NCBI RefSeq assembly: GCF_005434965.1
Contig: NZ_SKCI01000004.1
Coordinates: 434,001 to 498,000, forward strand
Length of the DNA stretch: 64,000 nucleotides
Direction of reading: 5' to 3'
Origin: Marimonas lutisalis
Lineage (GTDB): Bacteria; Pseudomonadota; Alphaproteobacteria; Rhodobacterales; Rhodobacteraceae
Position 1 is the stretch's first letter. Each line of letters opens with the position of its first letter. Both the position numbers and the translations under genes were made by a program. The notes beneath the pieces were generated by a model, which was not told the origin of the DNA, did no database searches, and saw only the letters and a list, made by a program, of their open reading frames with translations. Below, piece by piece: positions 1-9,697 of the stretch.

Positions 1-47
1 CCAAGGCCGGGCACAGCTCGGCGATCTAGGCCAGGACGGGCGGTCGG

Positions 48-983
48 ATGCGCATCGCCACACTCAACGTTCAGAACATGCGCCTGCGCCACGGACCGCA
101 GGGCGATGCGCTCGATGGCGCGCGCGACCGCGATTCCCATCTTGATACCGGCCCCGCAGCCGGCTTGCTCGATTCATATGACAGGCAACTGACCGCGGCC
201 TTGATCCGCGATACCGATGCCGATGTGCTGGCCCTGCAGGAAGTCTTCGATGCCGAAACGCTCGACCATTTCCACGATCACTACCTGCTGCCCTCCGGAG
301 CAGCGCCCTATCCGCATCGCATCTGCCTGCCGGGCAATGACGGGCGCGGCCTCGATCTGGCTCTTCTCAGCCGCATCGCGCCCGACCGGGTTGAAAGCCA
401 TGCCGCGCTCACCCCACGCGATGCTGGCCTCGGCCTTGAGAGCAGGCTTGATCCGGATGTGCCCCTCTTCCGCCGCGATTGTCTCGAGGTCGAAATCGGG
501 GAACTGACCCTGTTCATCTGTCATTTCAAGGCACCTTACCCCGATGTTGAAAAGGCCTGGCAGGTGCGCCGCGCCGAAGCCCTGTCAGTGCGTCACCTGA
601 TCGAAACACAGTTTCCCGATCCTGCCTCTGCGCTCTGGCTGGTGCTCGGTGATCTCAACGATCCGCGCGATACGCCTAAGGGGCGGGACCGCGCGATTGC
701 ACCGCTGTTGCCGCCCTTCTCCGTCAACCTGCTCGACCGGGTGCCAGAGCAGGATCGCTGGTCCTGGTACCAGCCAGAAGAGGGTGTCTATGCCTGCCCC
801 GACAAGATGCTCGCCTCGCCTGCTCTGGCCCATCGCTTTCCCGAGGCGAGGCCCTCCATCCTGCGCGAAGGTCTCGGGCATGAAACCCGGCGCTACGGCG
901 GTCCCTTCCTGCCCGGCACCGGCACCCACAGGCCCCATGCCAGCGATCACGCGGCCCTGTCGGTCCGGTTTCCCGGCCTTTGA
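48..983 (+). CDS. Endonuclease/exonuclease/phosphatase (EEP) family protein
   Basis: A 311-residue metal-dependent phosphoesterase of the EEP (DNase I-like) superfamily. The family signatures are all present: an N-terminal NVQN strand, LALQEV with the metal-binding Glu near residue 65, GDLND near 201-205 and a C-terminal SDH near 300. No signal peptide is visible, so it is probably cytoplasmic. The substrate cannot be told from sequence, because EEP members cleave DNA, phospholipid headgroups or phosphoinositides. An AGGACGG stretch just upstream supports the ATG at 48. The next gene starts 43 bp downstream and could be co-transcribed. Confidence 0.85.
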   Translation: MRIATLNVQNMRLRHGPQGDALDGARDRDSHLDTGPAAGLLDSYDRQLTAALIRDTDADVLALQEVFDAETLDHFHDHYLLPSGAAPYPHRICLPGNDGRGLDLALLSRIAPDRVESHAALTPRDAGLGLESRLDPDVPLFRRDCLEVEIGELTLFICHFKAPYPDVEKAWQVRRAEALSVRHLIETQFPDPASALWLVLGDLNDPRDTPKGRDRAIAPLLPPFSVNLLDRVPEQDRWSWYQPEEGVYACPDKMLASPALAHRFPEARPSILREGLGHETRRYGGPFLPGTGTHRPHASDHAALSVRFPGL

Positions 984-1026
984 CATGGTGCATTTCGTGT
1001 TAGGCTCCATCCGGGAAGGAACTGAT

Positions 1027-1704
1027 TTGCGCAAAACTCTTTTCGCGATATGCGCCGTGGTCGCGGCAAGCGCGGCAGACGCCAGCCAACATACAGCCTG
1101 CGACACCCGCAACGTGACCGTGATCGCCAACGATCCAGAGGTTTCGTCGCGTGTTTGCACGGTCGCGGACCGCGCACTTGCCAGGCTCGAAAAATGCAAC
1201 CTGCGCCAGACCCAACCCATCACCATCGAAATCAAGGCACAGCTGGAATACGGCCATCCGGCCTGCCTTGGGGCATTTGTCTGCGCCGAAAACCGGGTCG
1301 AACTTCTGCCCCCTTCGCAGATTTCCGACCAGATGGATGACACCCACGCTTTCGCCGGCCTTTCCGCAACAGATCTGTTCGACAGCCTGATCGTCCACGA
1401 ACTGACCCATGCGCTGGTGTTTCAGACGGCAGGTGACGAAATGCCCACGGTTTCCGCCAACGAATACATCGCCTACGCGCTGCAGCTCGACTCCCTGTCC
1501 GCGCCCAATCGCCGCCTCGTTCTGCAAAGCCACCCAACCGGCACGCCGGTCATGGCGGATGATCTCAACGACATGGTCCTGATGTTTTCGCCGGGGCTCT
1601 TCGCGGCGCGCGCCTGGCTGCATTTCAGCGCGCCGGGCCACGGTTGCGACTTCGTCAAACGCCTGCTCGAGAACGAAACCCGGCTGAACCCCGGTGGGTA
1701 TTGA
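1027..1704 (+). CDS. Exported HExxH-motif protein, probable zinc peptidase-like
   Basis: A 225-residue protein with a clear signal peptide (MRKTLFAICAVVAASAADA) and an HELTH zinc-binding motif at residues 124-128, as in zincin-type metallopeptidases. Several Cys residues suggest disulfides in the periplasm. I chose the TTG at 1027 because GGAAGGA lies 6-8 bases upstream and translation then begins directly with the signal peptide. A longer in-frame ATG at 985 would put extra residues before the signal peptide. It looks like a conserved Rhodobacteraceae hypothetical family. The peptidase role is inferred from the motif only. Confidence 0.72.
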   Translation: MRKTLFAICAVVAASAADASQHTACDTRNVTVIANDPEVSSRVCTVADRALARLEKCNLRQTQPITIEIKAQLEYGHPACLGAFVCAENRVELLPPSQISDQMDDTHAFAGLSATDLFDSLIVHELTHALVFQTAGDEMPTVSANEYIAYALQLDSLSAPNRRLVLQSHPTGTPVMADDLNDMVLMFSPGLFAARAWLHFSAPGHGCDFVKRLLENETRLNPGGY

Positions 1705-1773
1705 CCCTCAGAACACCCGCAAACCTGTAAAGCCGCGAACCTGTGCCACCACGTCGCGGTGGTGTGCAGGTGC

Positions 1774-3363
1774 TCAGGCGGTCAGATCCAGCGCGGCATG
1801 CAGCAATGTCTGGGCATAGTCGGTCTGCGGGCTCTCGAAAAGTGCCTGTGCCTCGCCGGCCTCGACGATATCGCCCTGCTTCATGACGATCATCTTGTGG
1901 CTCATCGCGCGCACAACGTTCAGGTCATGGCTGATGAAAAGATAGGCCAACCCGTATTTCACCTGCAGGTCGCGCAGCAGGTCGACGATCTGCACCTGCA
2001 CCGTCATGTCCAGCGCGCTTGTCGGTTCGTCCAGAACCACCAGCCGCGGCCGCAGGATCATCGCGCGCGCAATCGCGATACGCTGGCGCTGACCACCCGA
2101 GAATTCATGCGGATAGCGGTCCATCGTGGCAGGATCCAAACCCACCTCTTCCATAACCTCGGCCACCAGCTCGCGCTCGGGCCGGCCACCAGGGTTGCCA
2201 TGCACGCCCAGACCCTCGGCAATGATCTGTTCACAACTCATCCGCGGGCTCAGCGATCCGAACGGATCCTGGAACACGATCTGCATCTCTCGCCTCAGAT
2301 CGCGCAGTTTCCTGGTCGACCATTTCCGCACGTTCTGCCCATCAAAGGTGATCCCGCCTTCCGACGAAATCAGCCGCATGATCGCCAGCGCCAGCGTCGT
2401 CTTGCCGCTGCCCGATTCGCCCACGATGCCCAGTGTCTCGCCCGCGCGCACGTCGATCGTGGCGTCGTTCACGGCCTTCACGTGGCCCACTGTGCGCTTC
2501 AGGAATCCCCTCTGGATCGGGAACCACACCTTCAGATGCTCGGTCTGAACGATCTGTTTTGCACCCTCCGGCACCGGCGCCGGCTGGCCCACGGCCCGCG
2601 CGCCCAACAGCTTCTTGGTATAGGGGTGCTGCGGGTTGGCGAAAATCTCCTTGGTCGGCCCGCTCTCGACGATCTCGCCATCCTTCATCACGCAGACCTT
2701 GTCGGCGATCCGCTGCACGATGCCCAGGTCGTGGGTGATGAACAGCAGGCCCATGTTCTCGGTGCGCTTCAGCTCGGCCAGCAGTTCCAGGATCTGCGCC
2801 TGGATCGTTACATCCAGCGCTGTTGTTGGCTCGTCCGCGATCAGGATGTCGGGCTTGTTGGCCAGCGCCATGGCGATCATCACCCGCTGCCGCTGCCCGC
2901 CCGAGAGCTGGTGTGGATAAGCGCCCAGCCGGCTTTCGGCATCGCGGATACCAACCTTTTCCAGCAGTTCCAGGATACGCTTGCGCGCCGCGTCGTTCAC
3001 CAACCCCTGGTGCAGCGCCAGGCTCTCGGCCAGCTGCTTTTCGATCGTGTGCAGCGGGTTCAGGCTGGTCATCGGCTCCTGGAAGATGAAACTGATGTCA
3101 TTGCCGCGCACCTTGCGCAGCATCGCTTCGTCCGCGCCGATCATCTCCTGCCCGTCATAGGTGACGGACCCGCTGATCTGGGCGCTCGCCGGCAACAAAG
3201 ACACGGTGCTCAGCGCCGTGACCGACTTGCCGGATCCGCTCTCGCCCACCAGCGCCACGGTCTCGCCACGGTCCACGGTAAAGGAGACGCCTCTGACCGC
3301 CGGGTTCACCTTGCCGTCCTGCCGGAAGCCGACCGACACGTTGCGCACATCCAGAAGGCTCAT
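1774..3363 (-). CDS. yejF: Peptide ABC transporter ATP-binding protein with two fused ATPase domains (YejF)
   Basis: A 529-residue protein carrying two complete ABC ATPase domains in tandem. Walker A motifs GESGSGKS occur at residues 40-47 and again near 310. The signatures LSGGQRQR and FSGGQRQR are each followed by a Walker B (LIADEP, VVLDEP). A double ATPase is the hallmark of YejF, the energising subunit of the YejABEF importer for oligopeptides and microcin C-like peptides. The start at 3363 was chosen because it overlaps the yejE stop as ATGA and begins [13 protein letters not shown]. It is the last gene of the yejABEF operon. Confidence 0.93.
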   Translation of the reverse strand: MSLLDVRNVSVGFRQDGKVNPAVRGVSFTVDRGETVALVGESGSGKSVTALSTVSLLPASAQISGSVTYDGQEMIGADEAMLRKVRGNDISFIFQEPMTSLNPLHTIEKQLAESLALHQGLVNDAARKRILELLEKVGIRDAESRLGAYPHQLSGGQRQRVMIAMALANKPDILIADEPTTALDVTIQAQILELLAELKRTENMGLLFITHDLGIVQRIADKVCVMKDGEIVESGPTKEIFANPQHPYTKKLLGARAVGQPAPVPEGAKQIVQTEHLKVWFPIQRGFLKRTVGHVKAVNDATIDVRAGETLGIVGESGSGKTTLALAIMRLISSEGGITFDGQNVRKWSTRKLRDLRREMQIVFQDPFGSLSPRMSCEQIIAEGLGVHGNPGGRPERELVAEVMEEVGLDPATMDRYPHEFSGGQRQRIAIARAMILRPRLVVLDEPTSALDMTVQVQIVDLLRDLQVKYGLAYLFISHDLNVVRAMSHKMIVMKQGDIVEAGEAQALFESPQTDYAQTLLHAALDLTA

Positions 3364-4466
3364 TGAAAGGTCTTCCTCGGATCGAACGCATCGCGCACGC
3401 CTTCGAAGATGAAGACCAGAAGCGACAGCATGACAGCGAATGTGGTGAACGCGGTAAAGGCCAGCCACGGCGCCTGAAGGTTCTGCTTGGCCTGCAGCGT
3501 CAGCTCACCCAGGCTCGGCGCGCTCGATGGCAGGCCAAAGCCCAGGAAATCGAGGCTCGCCAGAAGCCCGATCGTGCCGGTGACGATGAAGGGCAGCATG
3601 GTCAGCGTCGCCACCATCGCGTTGGGCAGCATGTGGCGGAACATGATCGTGGTGTTGCTGACGCCCAGCGCTTTGGCCGCACGCACGTATTCCAGGTTGC
3701 GCGCCCGCAGGAACTCGGCCCGCACCACGCCCACCAACGCGGTCCAGCCGAACAGCACGGTGATGAACACCAACAGCCAGAAACTTCGCCCCAGCACCGC
3801 GAACATGATGATGATCACGTAGAGCTGCGGCGTCGCGCTCCAGATTTCGATAACGCGCTGGAACACCAGGTCCAGCCAACCGCCGAAATATCCCTGTACC
3901 GCACCCGCAGCGATGCCGATGGCGCTGGCCAGCACTGTCACGATCAGCGTGAAGAGCACCGAAAGACGGAAGCCATAGATCACGCGTGCCAGCACATCGC
4001 GCTTGGTATCGTCCGTGCCCAGCAGGTTGCCCTCGCCCGGTGGCAGGGGGGCTGCGCCGGGCCGGTCCACGCTCGTGTCATAGGAATAGGGAATGACCGG
4101 CCACAGCGCCCAGCCCTTCTCGATAGCCTCGCCCTCGATCATCCCGTCCTGCGCGTCCTCAATATAGGCTTCGGGATCATCGAAACACAGGTCCAGTCCC
4201 CCGGTCTCGATCAGGCAGCGCACCTCGGGGTCGCGATAGACTGCCTCGGTTTTGAAATCGCCTCCGAAGGTCGTCTCGGGGTAGAAATTGAAGATCGGCA
4301 TGTAAATCTCGCCCCGGTACTTCACCACGATCGGTTTGTCATTGGCGATGAACTCGGCAAACAGCGTGATCCCGAACAGCAACAGGAAAATCCAGAGCGA
4401 CCAGAAGGCCCGCCTGTTGCGCTTGAAATTGCGCCAGCGGCGTTGGTTCAGCGGTGAAAGCGCCAC
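3360..4466 (-). CDS. yejE: Peptide ABC transporter permease YejE
   Basis: A 368-residue inner-membrane permease. One membrane segment (about 20-37) is followed by a long extracytoplasmic stretch of about 110 residues, then a binding-protein-dependent transport domain with five further helices. The EAA-type coupling loop reads AKALGVSNTTIMFRHMLPNA. This architecture is typical of YejE, the partner of YejB. The start is GTG at 4466, sharing one base with the yejB TAG stop, so translational coupling is likely. Its own TGA overlaps the yejF ATG. Confidence 0.92.
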   Translation of the reverse strand: MALSPLNQRRWRNFKRNRRAFWSLWIFLLLFGITLFAEFIANDKPIVVKYRGEIYMPIFNFYPETTFGGDFKTEAVYRDPEVRCLIETGGLDLCFDDPEAYIEDAQDGMIEGEAIEKGWALWPVIPYSYDTSVDRPGAAPLPPGEGNLLGTDDTKRDVLARVIYGFRLSVLFTLIVTVLASAIGIAAGAVQGYFGGWLDLVFQRVIEIWSATPQLYVIIIMFAVLGRSFWLLVFITVLFGWTALVGVVRAEFLRARNLEYVRAAKALGVSNTTIMFRHMLPNAMVATLTMLPFIVTGTIGLLASLDFLGFGLPSSAPSLGELTLQAKQNLQAPWLAFTAFTTFAVMLSLLVFIFEGVRDAFDPRKTFQ

Positions 4467-5581
4467 TACCCCTCCCTCCGCTCGAAATCGATCCGCGGAT
4501 CCACCAGCACATACATCGCGTCACTCAGGATGCCCACGACCAGACCGATCAGGCCGAATATGAACAGCGTGCCGAACATCACCGGGTAATCCCGCGCCAC
4601 CGCCGCCTCAAACCCCAGCCGTCCCAGACCGTCGAGCGAGAAGATCGTCTCGATGATCAGGCTGCCGCCGAAAAAGACGCCGATGAACACCGCCGGGAAA
4701 CCCGCAATCACGATCAGCATCGCGTTGCGGAAGACGTGGCCATACAAGACCTTGCCCTCGCTCAGCCCCTTGGCCCGCGCGGTCATCACATAGTGTTTCT
4801 TGATCTCATCAAGGAAACTGTTCTTGGTCAGCAGCGTCAGCGTGGCAAAGGCCGCGATGGTCGACGCCAGAACCGGCAGCGCGATGTGCCAGAAATAATC
4901 CAGCACCTTGCCGATCATGCTCAGATCCTCGAACCCGTCGCTCGTCAGCCCCCTAAGCGGGAAAATCTTCCAGTAGGAGCCGCCGGCAAACAGCACCAGC
5001 AGCAGGATGGCGAACAAAAAGCCCGGGATCGCATAGGCCACGATGATCGCGCCGCTGGTCCATGTGTCGAACGGGCTGCCGTCCTTGACCGCCTTGCGGA
5101 TGCCCAGCGGGATCGACACGATATACGCGATCAGTGTCGACCACAGGCCCAGCGTGATCGAAACCGGCATCTTTTCCAGCACCAGGTCGATCACGCTGAT
5201 CGAGCGGAAATAGCTCTCACCGAAATCCAGCCTTATGTAGTTCCACATCATGTTCAGGAACCGCTCCAGCGGCGGCTTGTCGAACCCGAACTCCTTCTCC
5301 AGCTGTTCGATGAATTCCTTGGGCAGGCCGCGCGCGCCGACGTATTTCTCGTCCCCGCCCGAGCCGACAAAGAAATCGTCGCCCACAAGGTCCGAACCGC
5401 CCGCCTGCTCGCCACCTCCGCCGGCAAAGCCCGAAAACACGTCACCCTGGCCCTGAACCTGCGCCAGGACCTGCTCAACCGGGCCGCCGGGGACGAATTG
5501 GACCAGCGTGAAGTTGATGACCATGATCCCGATGAGCGTCGGGATGATCAGCAGCAACCGCCGTGCGAAATAGGCGCCCAT
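4466..5581 (-). CDS. yejB: Peptide ABC transporter permease YejB
   Basis: A 371-residue permease of the DppB/OppB type. The N-terminal helix ([21 protein letters not shown]) and PGGPVEQ motif are characteristic of the family. The EAA loop reads [23 protein letters not shown] Gly-rich, acidic periplasmic insertion follows the first helix (about residues 40-90), as in other YejB proteins. It sits between yejA (7 bp gap) and yejE (1 bp overlap) and forms the heterodimeric channel with YejE. Confidence 0.92.
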   Translation of the reverse strand: MGAYFARRLLLIIPTLIGIMVINFTLVQFVPGGPVEQVLAQVQGQGDVFSGFAGGGGEQAGGSDLVGDDFFVGSGGDEKYVGARGLPKEFIEQLEKEFGFDKPPLERFLNMMWNYIRLDFGESYFRSISVIDLVLEKMPVSITLGLWSTLIAYIVSIPLGIRKAVKDGSPFDTWTSGAIIVAYAIPGFLFAILLLVLFAGGSYWKIFPLRGLTSDGFEDLSMIGKVLDYFWHIALPVLASTIAAFATLTLLTKNSFLDEIKKHYVMTARAKGLSEGKVLYGHVFRNAMLIVIAGFPAVFIGVFFGGSLIIETIFSLDGLGRLGFEAAVARDYPVMFGTLFIFGLIGLVVGILSDAMYVLVDPRIDFERREG

Positions 5582-5588
5582 TCGCCGC

Positions 5589-7520
5589 TTACCTCAACGC
5601 GCCCGAGGCCCTGAGCGCCTCTGCCTTCTCGGGATTGACCCACCAGAAATCCAGCACACCCAGGTCAAAGGGCGGCAGCGGGTCGGGGTGTTCATACATG
5701 TCCCAGTAACTCAGCCAGTGCTTGTCCTTGTACCACGTCGGCACCATGAACCGCTCGTAGCGCAGAACGCGGTCCAGCGCCATCAGCGCCGTCTGCTCTT
5801 CCTCGCTGGTTTCCGATTCCAGCGCCGTGTCGATGATCTTGTCCACCAGCGGGCTGGCCAGCCCGGCCGGGTTAAAGAGGCTGATCGCCGCCTCGGCCGA
5901 ACCATAGCGCTGATGCAGGCCCGTTCCCGCCTCGAGGAACGGGATATAGGCGTCATAGATCATGTCGTAGTCGAAATCGCGCTCCAGGAGCGTGTATTGC
6001 GCCGGGTCGATCGCGTTCACCTGCGCGTCGATCCCCATCCGCTGCAGGTTCTTCGCGAACACCTCGATCGCCGCACTCAGTGTCGACGGGAAACTCGACG
6101 GGATCGGGAAATCAATCGTGAAGACCCGGCCCTCGGCATTGCGGCGCATGCCGTCATCACCCACGGCCCAGCCCGCCTCGTCCAGAAGCTTCATCGCCCG
6201 GCGCAGGTTGCGCCGGTCCGTCTGCCGCTCGCCCTTCGACGTATGCGCCATCACCGCCGGTTCGTTCAGCACGGCGTCGGGCACCAGATCACCCAGCGCT
6301 TCCAGCAAGGCGCGCTCGGCCCCTTCTGGCACGTCCTTGGCCTCGTGCGGGGCGTTCTGCACGAACGAGTTTCGCTGCGCGAACAACCCGTATTGCAGCG
6401 ACGCATTGGTCCATTCGAAATTATAGGCCAGCGCGATCGCCTCGCGGATGCGCGGATCAGCGAACTTGTCGCGCCGCAGGTTGAAGATGAACCCGGTGGG
6501 CGACGGCGGCACCCCGTCGGGCAGTTCCACCACCTTCACCTCGCCACGCTTGGCCGCCGGGAAGTCATAGCTCGTGGCCCATTTCTTCGGATCGCTTTCC
6601 TGCCGCACCGTGTATTCACCGGCCTTGAATGCCTCGAAGGCCGCGCCGTCATCGGCGAAGTACTCCACCCGGATCTCATCGAAATTGTGCCGGCCCTTGT
6701 TGATCGGCAGATGCCAGCCCCAGTAGTCGGGGTTGCGTTTATAGACAACGCGCCGGCTGATATCGAAGCTCTCCAGAACATACGGCCCCGATCCCGGCGG
6801 GTAGGTCAGCCGCGATTCATCCAGCCTCGCGCCTGTCTCCTCGTACCACTTGCGCGAAAACACGGGCGTGCTGCCCACCTGATCAACCAGGCTGCGCCGC
6901 GAAATCCCCTCGGCAAAGGTGAACTTCACCGTGTGATCGTCCAGCGCCTCGGCACTCAGCACCCGTTTCTTCACCGCGATGGCGTAAGAGGGCAGGCCCT
7001 GCTCAAGGAACAGGTTGTGGCTGAACACGACATCATGCGCCGTCACCGGCGTGCCATCCGAAAACCGCGCCTCGGGCCGCATATGGAAAATCACCCAGGT
7101 CTTGCCCTCGTCATATTCCAGGCTCTCAGCCAGAAGCCCGTAGTTTTCGCCGTAGGCATCCGCCGGTCCATCACCCAGAAGGCTCTCGTAGGTGCTCCAG
7201 ATCAGCGTGCCACTGGCGCGCCCCTTGCGGGTGTAGGGGTTGAGCGAGTCGAAGGTGCCCAGCGAATAGAGAACAATTTCGCCCCCTTTCGGCGCGTCCG
7301 GGTTCACGTAGTCGAAATGCAGAAAATCGGCCGGATATTTCAGATCGCCGAAATAGGAATACCCGTGGCTCTTGATCACCTTCTCCTGCGCCAGCGCGGG
7401 CAGCGCCCCCAGCGTGATCAGCAACAGCCCCAGGAAAAACGCCTCGAGTTGCGCTCGCAGATGTCGCGTGCGCGCAATCACGCGGGCCTGCGGTTCGATC
7501 GGGGGGCGGCGATGGGGCAT
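5589..7520 (-). CDS. yejA: Peptide ABC transporter substrate-binding protein YejA
   Basis: A periplasmic solute-binding protein of about 643 residues (SBP family 5). After a basic N-terminus there is a hydrophobic segment ending ALPALA, consistent with a signal peptide. The mature part opens with [15 protein letters not shown] and contains SLNPYTRKG, typical of YejA-like binding proteins for oligopeptides. I set the start at 7520 rather than an upstream in-frame ATG because AGGAGGA lies 8 bases before it. It is the first gene of yejABEF, so the promoter should lie in 7521-7640. Confidence 0.92.
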   Translation of the reverse strand: MPHRRPPIEPQARVIARTRHLRAQLEAFFLGLLLITLGALPALAQEKVIKSHGYSYFGDLKYPADFLHFDYVNPDAPKGGEIVLYSLGTFDSLNPYTRKGRASGTLIWSTYESLLGDGPADAYGENYGLLAESLEYDEGKTWVIFHMRPEARFSDGTPVTAHDVVFSHNLFLEQGLPSYAIAVKKRVLSAEALDDHTVKFTFAEGISRRSLVDQVGSTPVFSRKWYEETGARLDESRLTYPPGSGPYVLESFDISRRVVYKRNPDYWGWHLPINKGRHNFDEIRVEYFADDGAAFEAFKAGEYTVRQESDPKKWATSYDFPAAKRGEVKVVELPDGVPPSPTGFIFNLRRDKFADPRIREAIALAYNFEWTNASLQYGLFAQRNSFVQNAPHEAKDVPEGAERALLEALGDLVPDAVLNEPAVMAHTSKGERQTDRRNLRRAMKLLDEAGWAVGDDGMRRNAEGRVFTIDFPIPSSFPSTLSAAIEVFAKNLQRMGIDAQVNAIDPAQYTLLERDFDYDMIYDAYIPFLEAGTGLHQRYGSAEAAISLFNPAGLASPLVDKIIDTALESETSEEEQTALMALDRVLRYERFMVPTWYKDKHWLSYWDMYEHPDPLPPFDLGVLDFWWVNPEKAEALRASGALR

Positions 7521-7641
7521 CGTGCTCTTCCTCCTGTTGGACCGGCCCTGGATCATGGCCGCTTATTCTGACCCAAGCTAATGGGCAGGGGCAGTCACAT
7601 TCAAGTTGCGAAAATGTAAACTGGATGTGAGAGAGCAAAGA

Positions 7642-7674
7642 AATGGCCGCCATTCCCTGCGGAAGGCGGCCATT
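7642..7674 (-). terminator. Rho-independent terminator of the cytochrome c gene
   Basis: Read on the minus strand, AATGGCCGCC pairs with GGCGGCCATT across a 13-base loop and is followed by TCTTTGCTCTC. It lies 22 bases past the stop of the minus-strand cytochrome c gene and before the yejA promoter region, so it should insulate the two minus-strand units. The T-tract is short, so efficiency is uncertain. Confidence 0.6.
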
Positions 7675-7695
7675 CCGGTTCGAATCAGGCGTCGA

Positions 7696-8220
7696 TCAAT
7701 CGTCGAGACTGTCGAGATACGCGATCAGGTTGGCCCGGTCGGTGTCCTTTTTCAGGCCACCAAAGCTCATCGAGGTACCGGGTGCGGCGCCCTTCGGGTT
7801 GGCCAGGAACGCGTCCAGGTGCTCCGGCGTCCAGGTATCACCAACCTGGTTCAGGCTGCCCGAGTAGTTGAAGCCCTCGGCCCCACCGATTGCACGGCCG
7901 ACAACACCGTAGAGGTAGGGGCCGGTTCCATTCGCGCCTTGTTCAAGCTTGTGGCAGGCCTTGCACTTGGCAAACACCTTTGCGCCCTTGCCCACATCGG
8001 CCGATGCCAGCAGTTCCTCGAAGGTCGGGCCCTGCTCTTGCTCGCCGCCGTGGTCATCGCCGCCTTCGACCTCGATCACGTAACCGGCGTGGTGTTCCTC
8101 ATCGCCATGTCCGCCGCCCATCGAGTACAGCGACTCGGCTGCCCACTTGCCCAGCATGAACACCAGGAGTGCTCCGCAGAAGGCGCCGATAATCTTGGTA
8201 GAAGTCATCGTGTCAAACAT
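7696..8220 (-). CDS. Membrane-anchored class I cytochrome c (CycM/c552-like)
   Basis: A 174-residue c-type cytochrome. An uncleaved N-terminal anchor (MFDTMTSTKIIGAFCGALLVFMLGKW region) is followed by an acidic, His-containing linker. The haem domain has CKACH at residues 86-90 and a probable axial Met at 151 (GTSMSF). This layout matches membrane-bound cytochrome c552/CycM, which carries electrons from the bc1 complex to terminal oxidases. Start 8220 gives the family-typical MFDTMT opening; an internal ATG at 8208 is possible. It is divergent from pheA across 123 bp. Confidence 0.9.
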   Translation of the reverse strand: MFDTMTSTKIIGAFCGALLVFMLGKWAAESLYSMGGGHGDEEHHAGYVIEVEGGDDHGGEQEQGPTFEELLASADVGKGAKVFAKCKACHKLEQGANGTGPYLYGVVGRAIGGAEGFNYSGSLNQVGDTWTPEHLDAFLANPKGAAPGTSMSFGGLKKDTDRANLIAYLDSLDD

Positions 8221-8343
8221 TGGCCCGTTTCCGAATTGGTCTCGTTTCGGCGCGTATCTATCCGCTTCCCCTTGGACAAAGCAAGGTGTAGTTTCCGCGA
8301 CCAATCGCCCTTTTGGTGGCAAACTGACAGGAAATTGATCCAG

Positions 8344-9174
8344 ATGACCCAGCGCATCGCGTTTCAGGGAGAGCCCGGCGCCTACAGTCACGAGGCTTGC
8401 CACAAGGCCCGTCCGGGCTTCGAAGCCCTGCCCTGCCACACCTTCGAAGAGGTGATTTCCGCCGTGCGCGACGGCGAAGCCGACTGTGCGATGCTGCCGG
8501 TGGAAAACTCCACTTATGGCCGTGTGGCCGATATTCACCGACTTCTGCCGGAAAGCGGCCTGCATATCGTCGACGAGGCGTTCGTGCGCGTCCGCATCAG
8601 CCTTCTGGCCAGTCCGGAGGCAAACCTCGAAGACATCCACACCGTGCGCGCGCACCTGGTGCTGCTGCCGCAATCAGCCAATTTCCTGAAACAGCACGGC
8701 ATCAAGGGGATCGCCGCAGCCGACAGTGCCGGGGCCGCAGCCGATCTCGCCCGGCTTAAAACCCCGGGCGAAGGCGTGCTTGCCTCGGCCCTGGCCGGCG
8801 AAATCTACGGGCTCGACATCCTTGCCCGGGATATCGAGGACCACGGCCACAACACCACGCGTTTCGTCATCATGGCGCGCGAACCCGATTATTCGCGCCG
8901 TGGAAAACTCGGCATGATGACAAGTTTCGTTTTCGAAGTGCGCAACATCCCTGCCGCGCTCTACAAGGCAATGGGCGGTTTCGCCACGAACGGCGTTAAC
9001 ATGACCAAGCTGGAAAGCTACATGGTCGACGGCTCATTCACCGCCACGCGGTTCTGGGCCGATATCGATGGCCACCCCGACGATCCGGCCGTGCAGCGCG
9101 CGCTGGAAGAGCTCGATTACTTCACCTCGCATCTCGAGATCATGGGTGTCTATCCCGCCGACCGCGAACGCTGA
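8344..9174 (+). CDS. pheA: Prephenate dehydratase
   Basis: A 276-residue monofunctional prephenate dehydratase converting prephenate to phenylpyruvate in phenylalanine synthesis. The catalytic domain opens with FQGEPGAYSHEA and contains VENSTYGRV and the essential TRF at 172-174. A C-terminal ACT domain (about 195-270, NMTKLESYM) should bind phenylalanine for feedback inhibition. Around residue 104 the usual GQC-like segment reads LLPQSANF, a small departure from what I recall for the family. The ATG at 8344 begins the conserved domain; longer in-frame readings upstream lack family sequence. Confidence 0.93.
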   Translation: MTQRIAFQGEPGAYSHEACHKARPGFEALPCHTFEEVISAVRDGEADCAMLPVENSTYGRVADIHRLLPESGLHIVDEAFVRVRISLLASPEANLEDIHTVRAHLVLLPQSANFLKQHGIKGIAAADSAGAAADLARLKTPGEGVLASALAGEIYGLDILARDIEDHGHNTTRFVIMAREPDYSRRGKLGMMTSFVFEVRNIPAALYKAMGGFATNGVNMTKLESYMVDGSFTATRFWADIDGHPDDPAVQRALEELDYFTSHLEIMGVYPADRER

Positions 9175-9180
9175 TCCCGA

Positions 9181-9651
9181 TCAGGCCATGCGGCCTTCAT
9201 AGCGTTCCTCGGTCGTCTTGGCGAATTCGGCCACCCGGATCTGGAACCGCTTGTTCAGGTTGTTGCGTGCCAGTTTCAGCGATTGCACCAGCAGCCGCGC
9301 CGACAGGTTCTGCGGTTTCAGTTCCAGTTCAAGGCCCAGTCGCGTGCGCTGACGCGACAGCGCCACAAGGTCAACAACCATGTGGCCTCCCATGTTGGGC
9401 GAACGGCTCTCGAACATCATGCGATGCGGAAGATCGTAATCCGTCAGTTCAATCTGCAACTGGCGCGTTTTGCCGCGCAGCGGAAAGGCAATATCCCATG
9501 CCATGCCCGTTCCGGGTTCGCTCAGAGCATCCAGCCTTGAAACCTCGGCGCCACGCCGCATCGCCTGCCGCTCGAACCCGTCGAAATCCGACACCACGCG
9601 GAACACGTATTCCAACGGTGCTGCAATGTCTTCCTTGGTTTCGAATTTCAT
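9181..9651 (-). CDS. SRPBCC-family (START-like) protein
   Basis: A 156-residue protein. The sequence MKFETKEDIAAPLEYVFRVVSDFDGFERQAMRRG is typical of small SRPBCC/polyketide-cyclase-like ligand-binding folds. The C-terminal half is basic and helical. No catalytic motif is apparent and the ligand is unknown. The chosen start at 9651 aligns with the fold's first strand; an upstream in-frame ATG at 9717 adds a Lys-rich extension that looks non-coding. It lies 46 bp downstream of nudC on the same strand, so co-transcription is possible. Confidence 0.75.
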   Translation of the reverse strand: MKFETKEDIAAPLEYVFRVVSDFDGFERQAMRRGAEVSRLDALSEPGTGMAWDIAFPLRGKTRQLQIELTDYDLPHRMMFESRSPNMGGHMVVDLVALSRQRTRLGLELELKPQNLSARLLVQSLKLARNNLNKRFQIRVAEFAKTTEERYEGRMA

Positions 9652-9697
9652 CTGCCCGGTCGCCCATCTGCTTTCTTTTTTAGGTTTCAGTTTCACG

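Noticed and set aside
1747-1764. CACCAC-GTCGCG-GTGGTG hairpin between the HExxH gene and yejF
   Set aside because: The stem is short and has no T-tract on either strand, so it is not supported as a terminator.
1759-3366. Long plus-strand open frame antisense to yejF, and similar long frames antisense to yejB, yejA and potH
   Set aside because: These are frames opposite strongly supported genes in GC-rich DNA, rich in Arg, His and Gln with no recognisable domain.
7600-7700. GGTTCGAATC near 7677 looks like a tRNA T-loop
   Set aside because: No acceptor, D or anticodon arms can be folded around it. The stretch is explained by the terminator hairpin and the 3' end of the cytochrome c gene.
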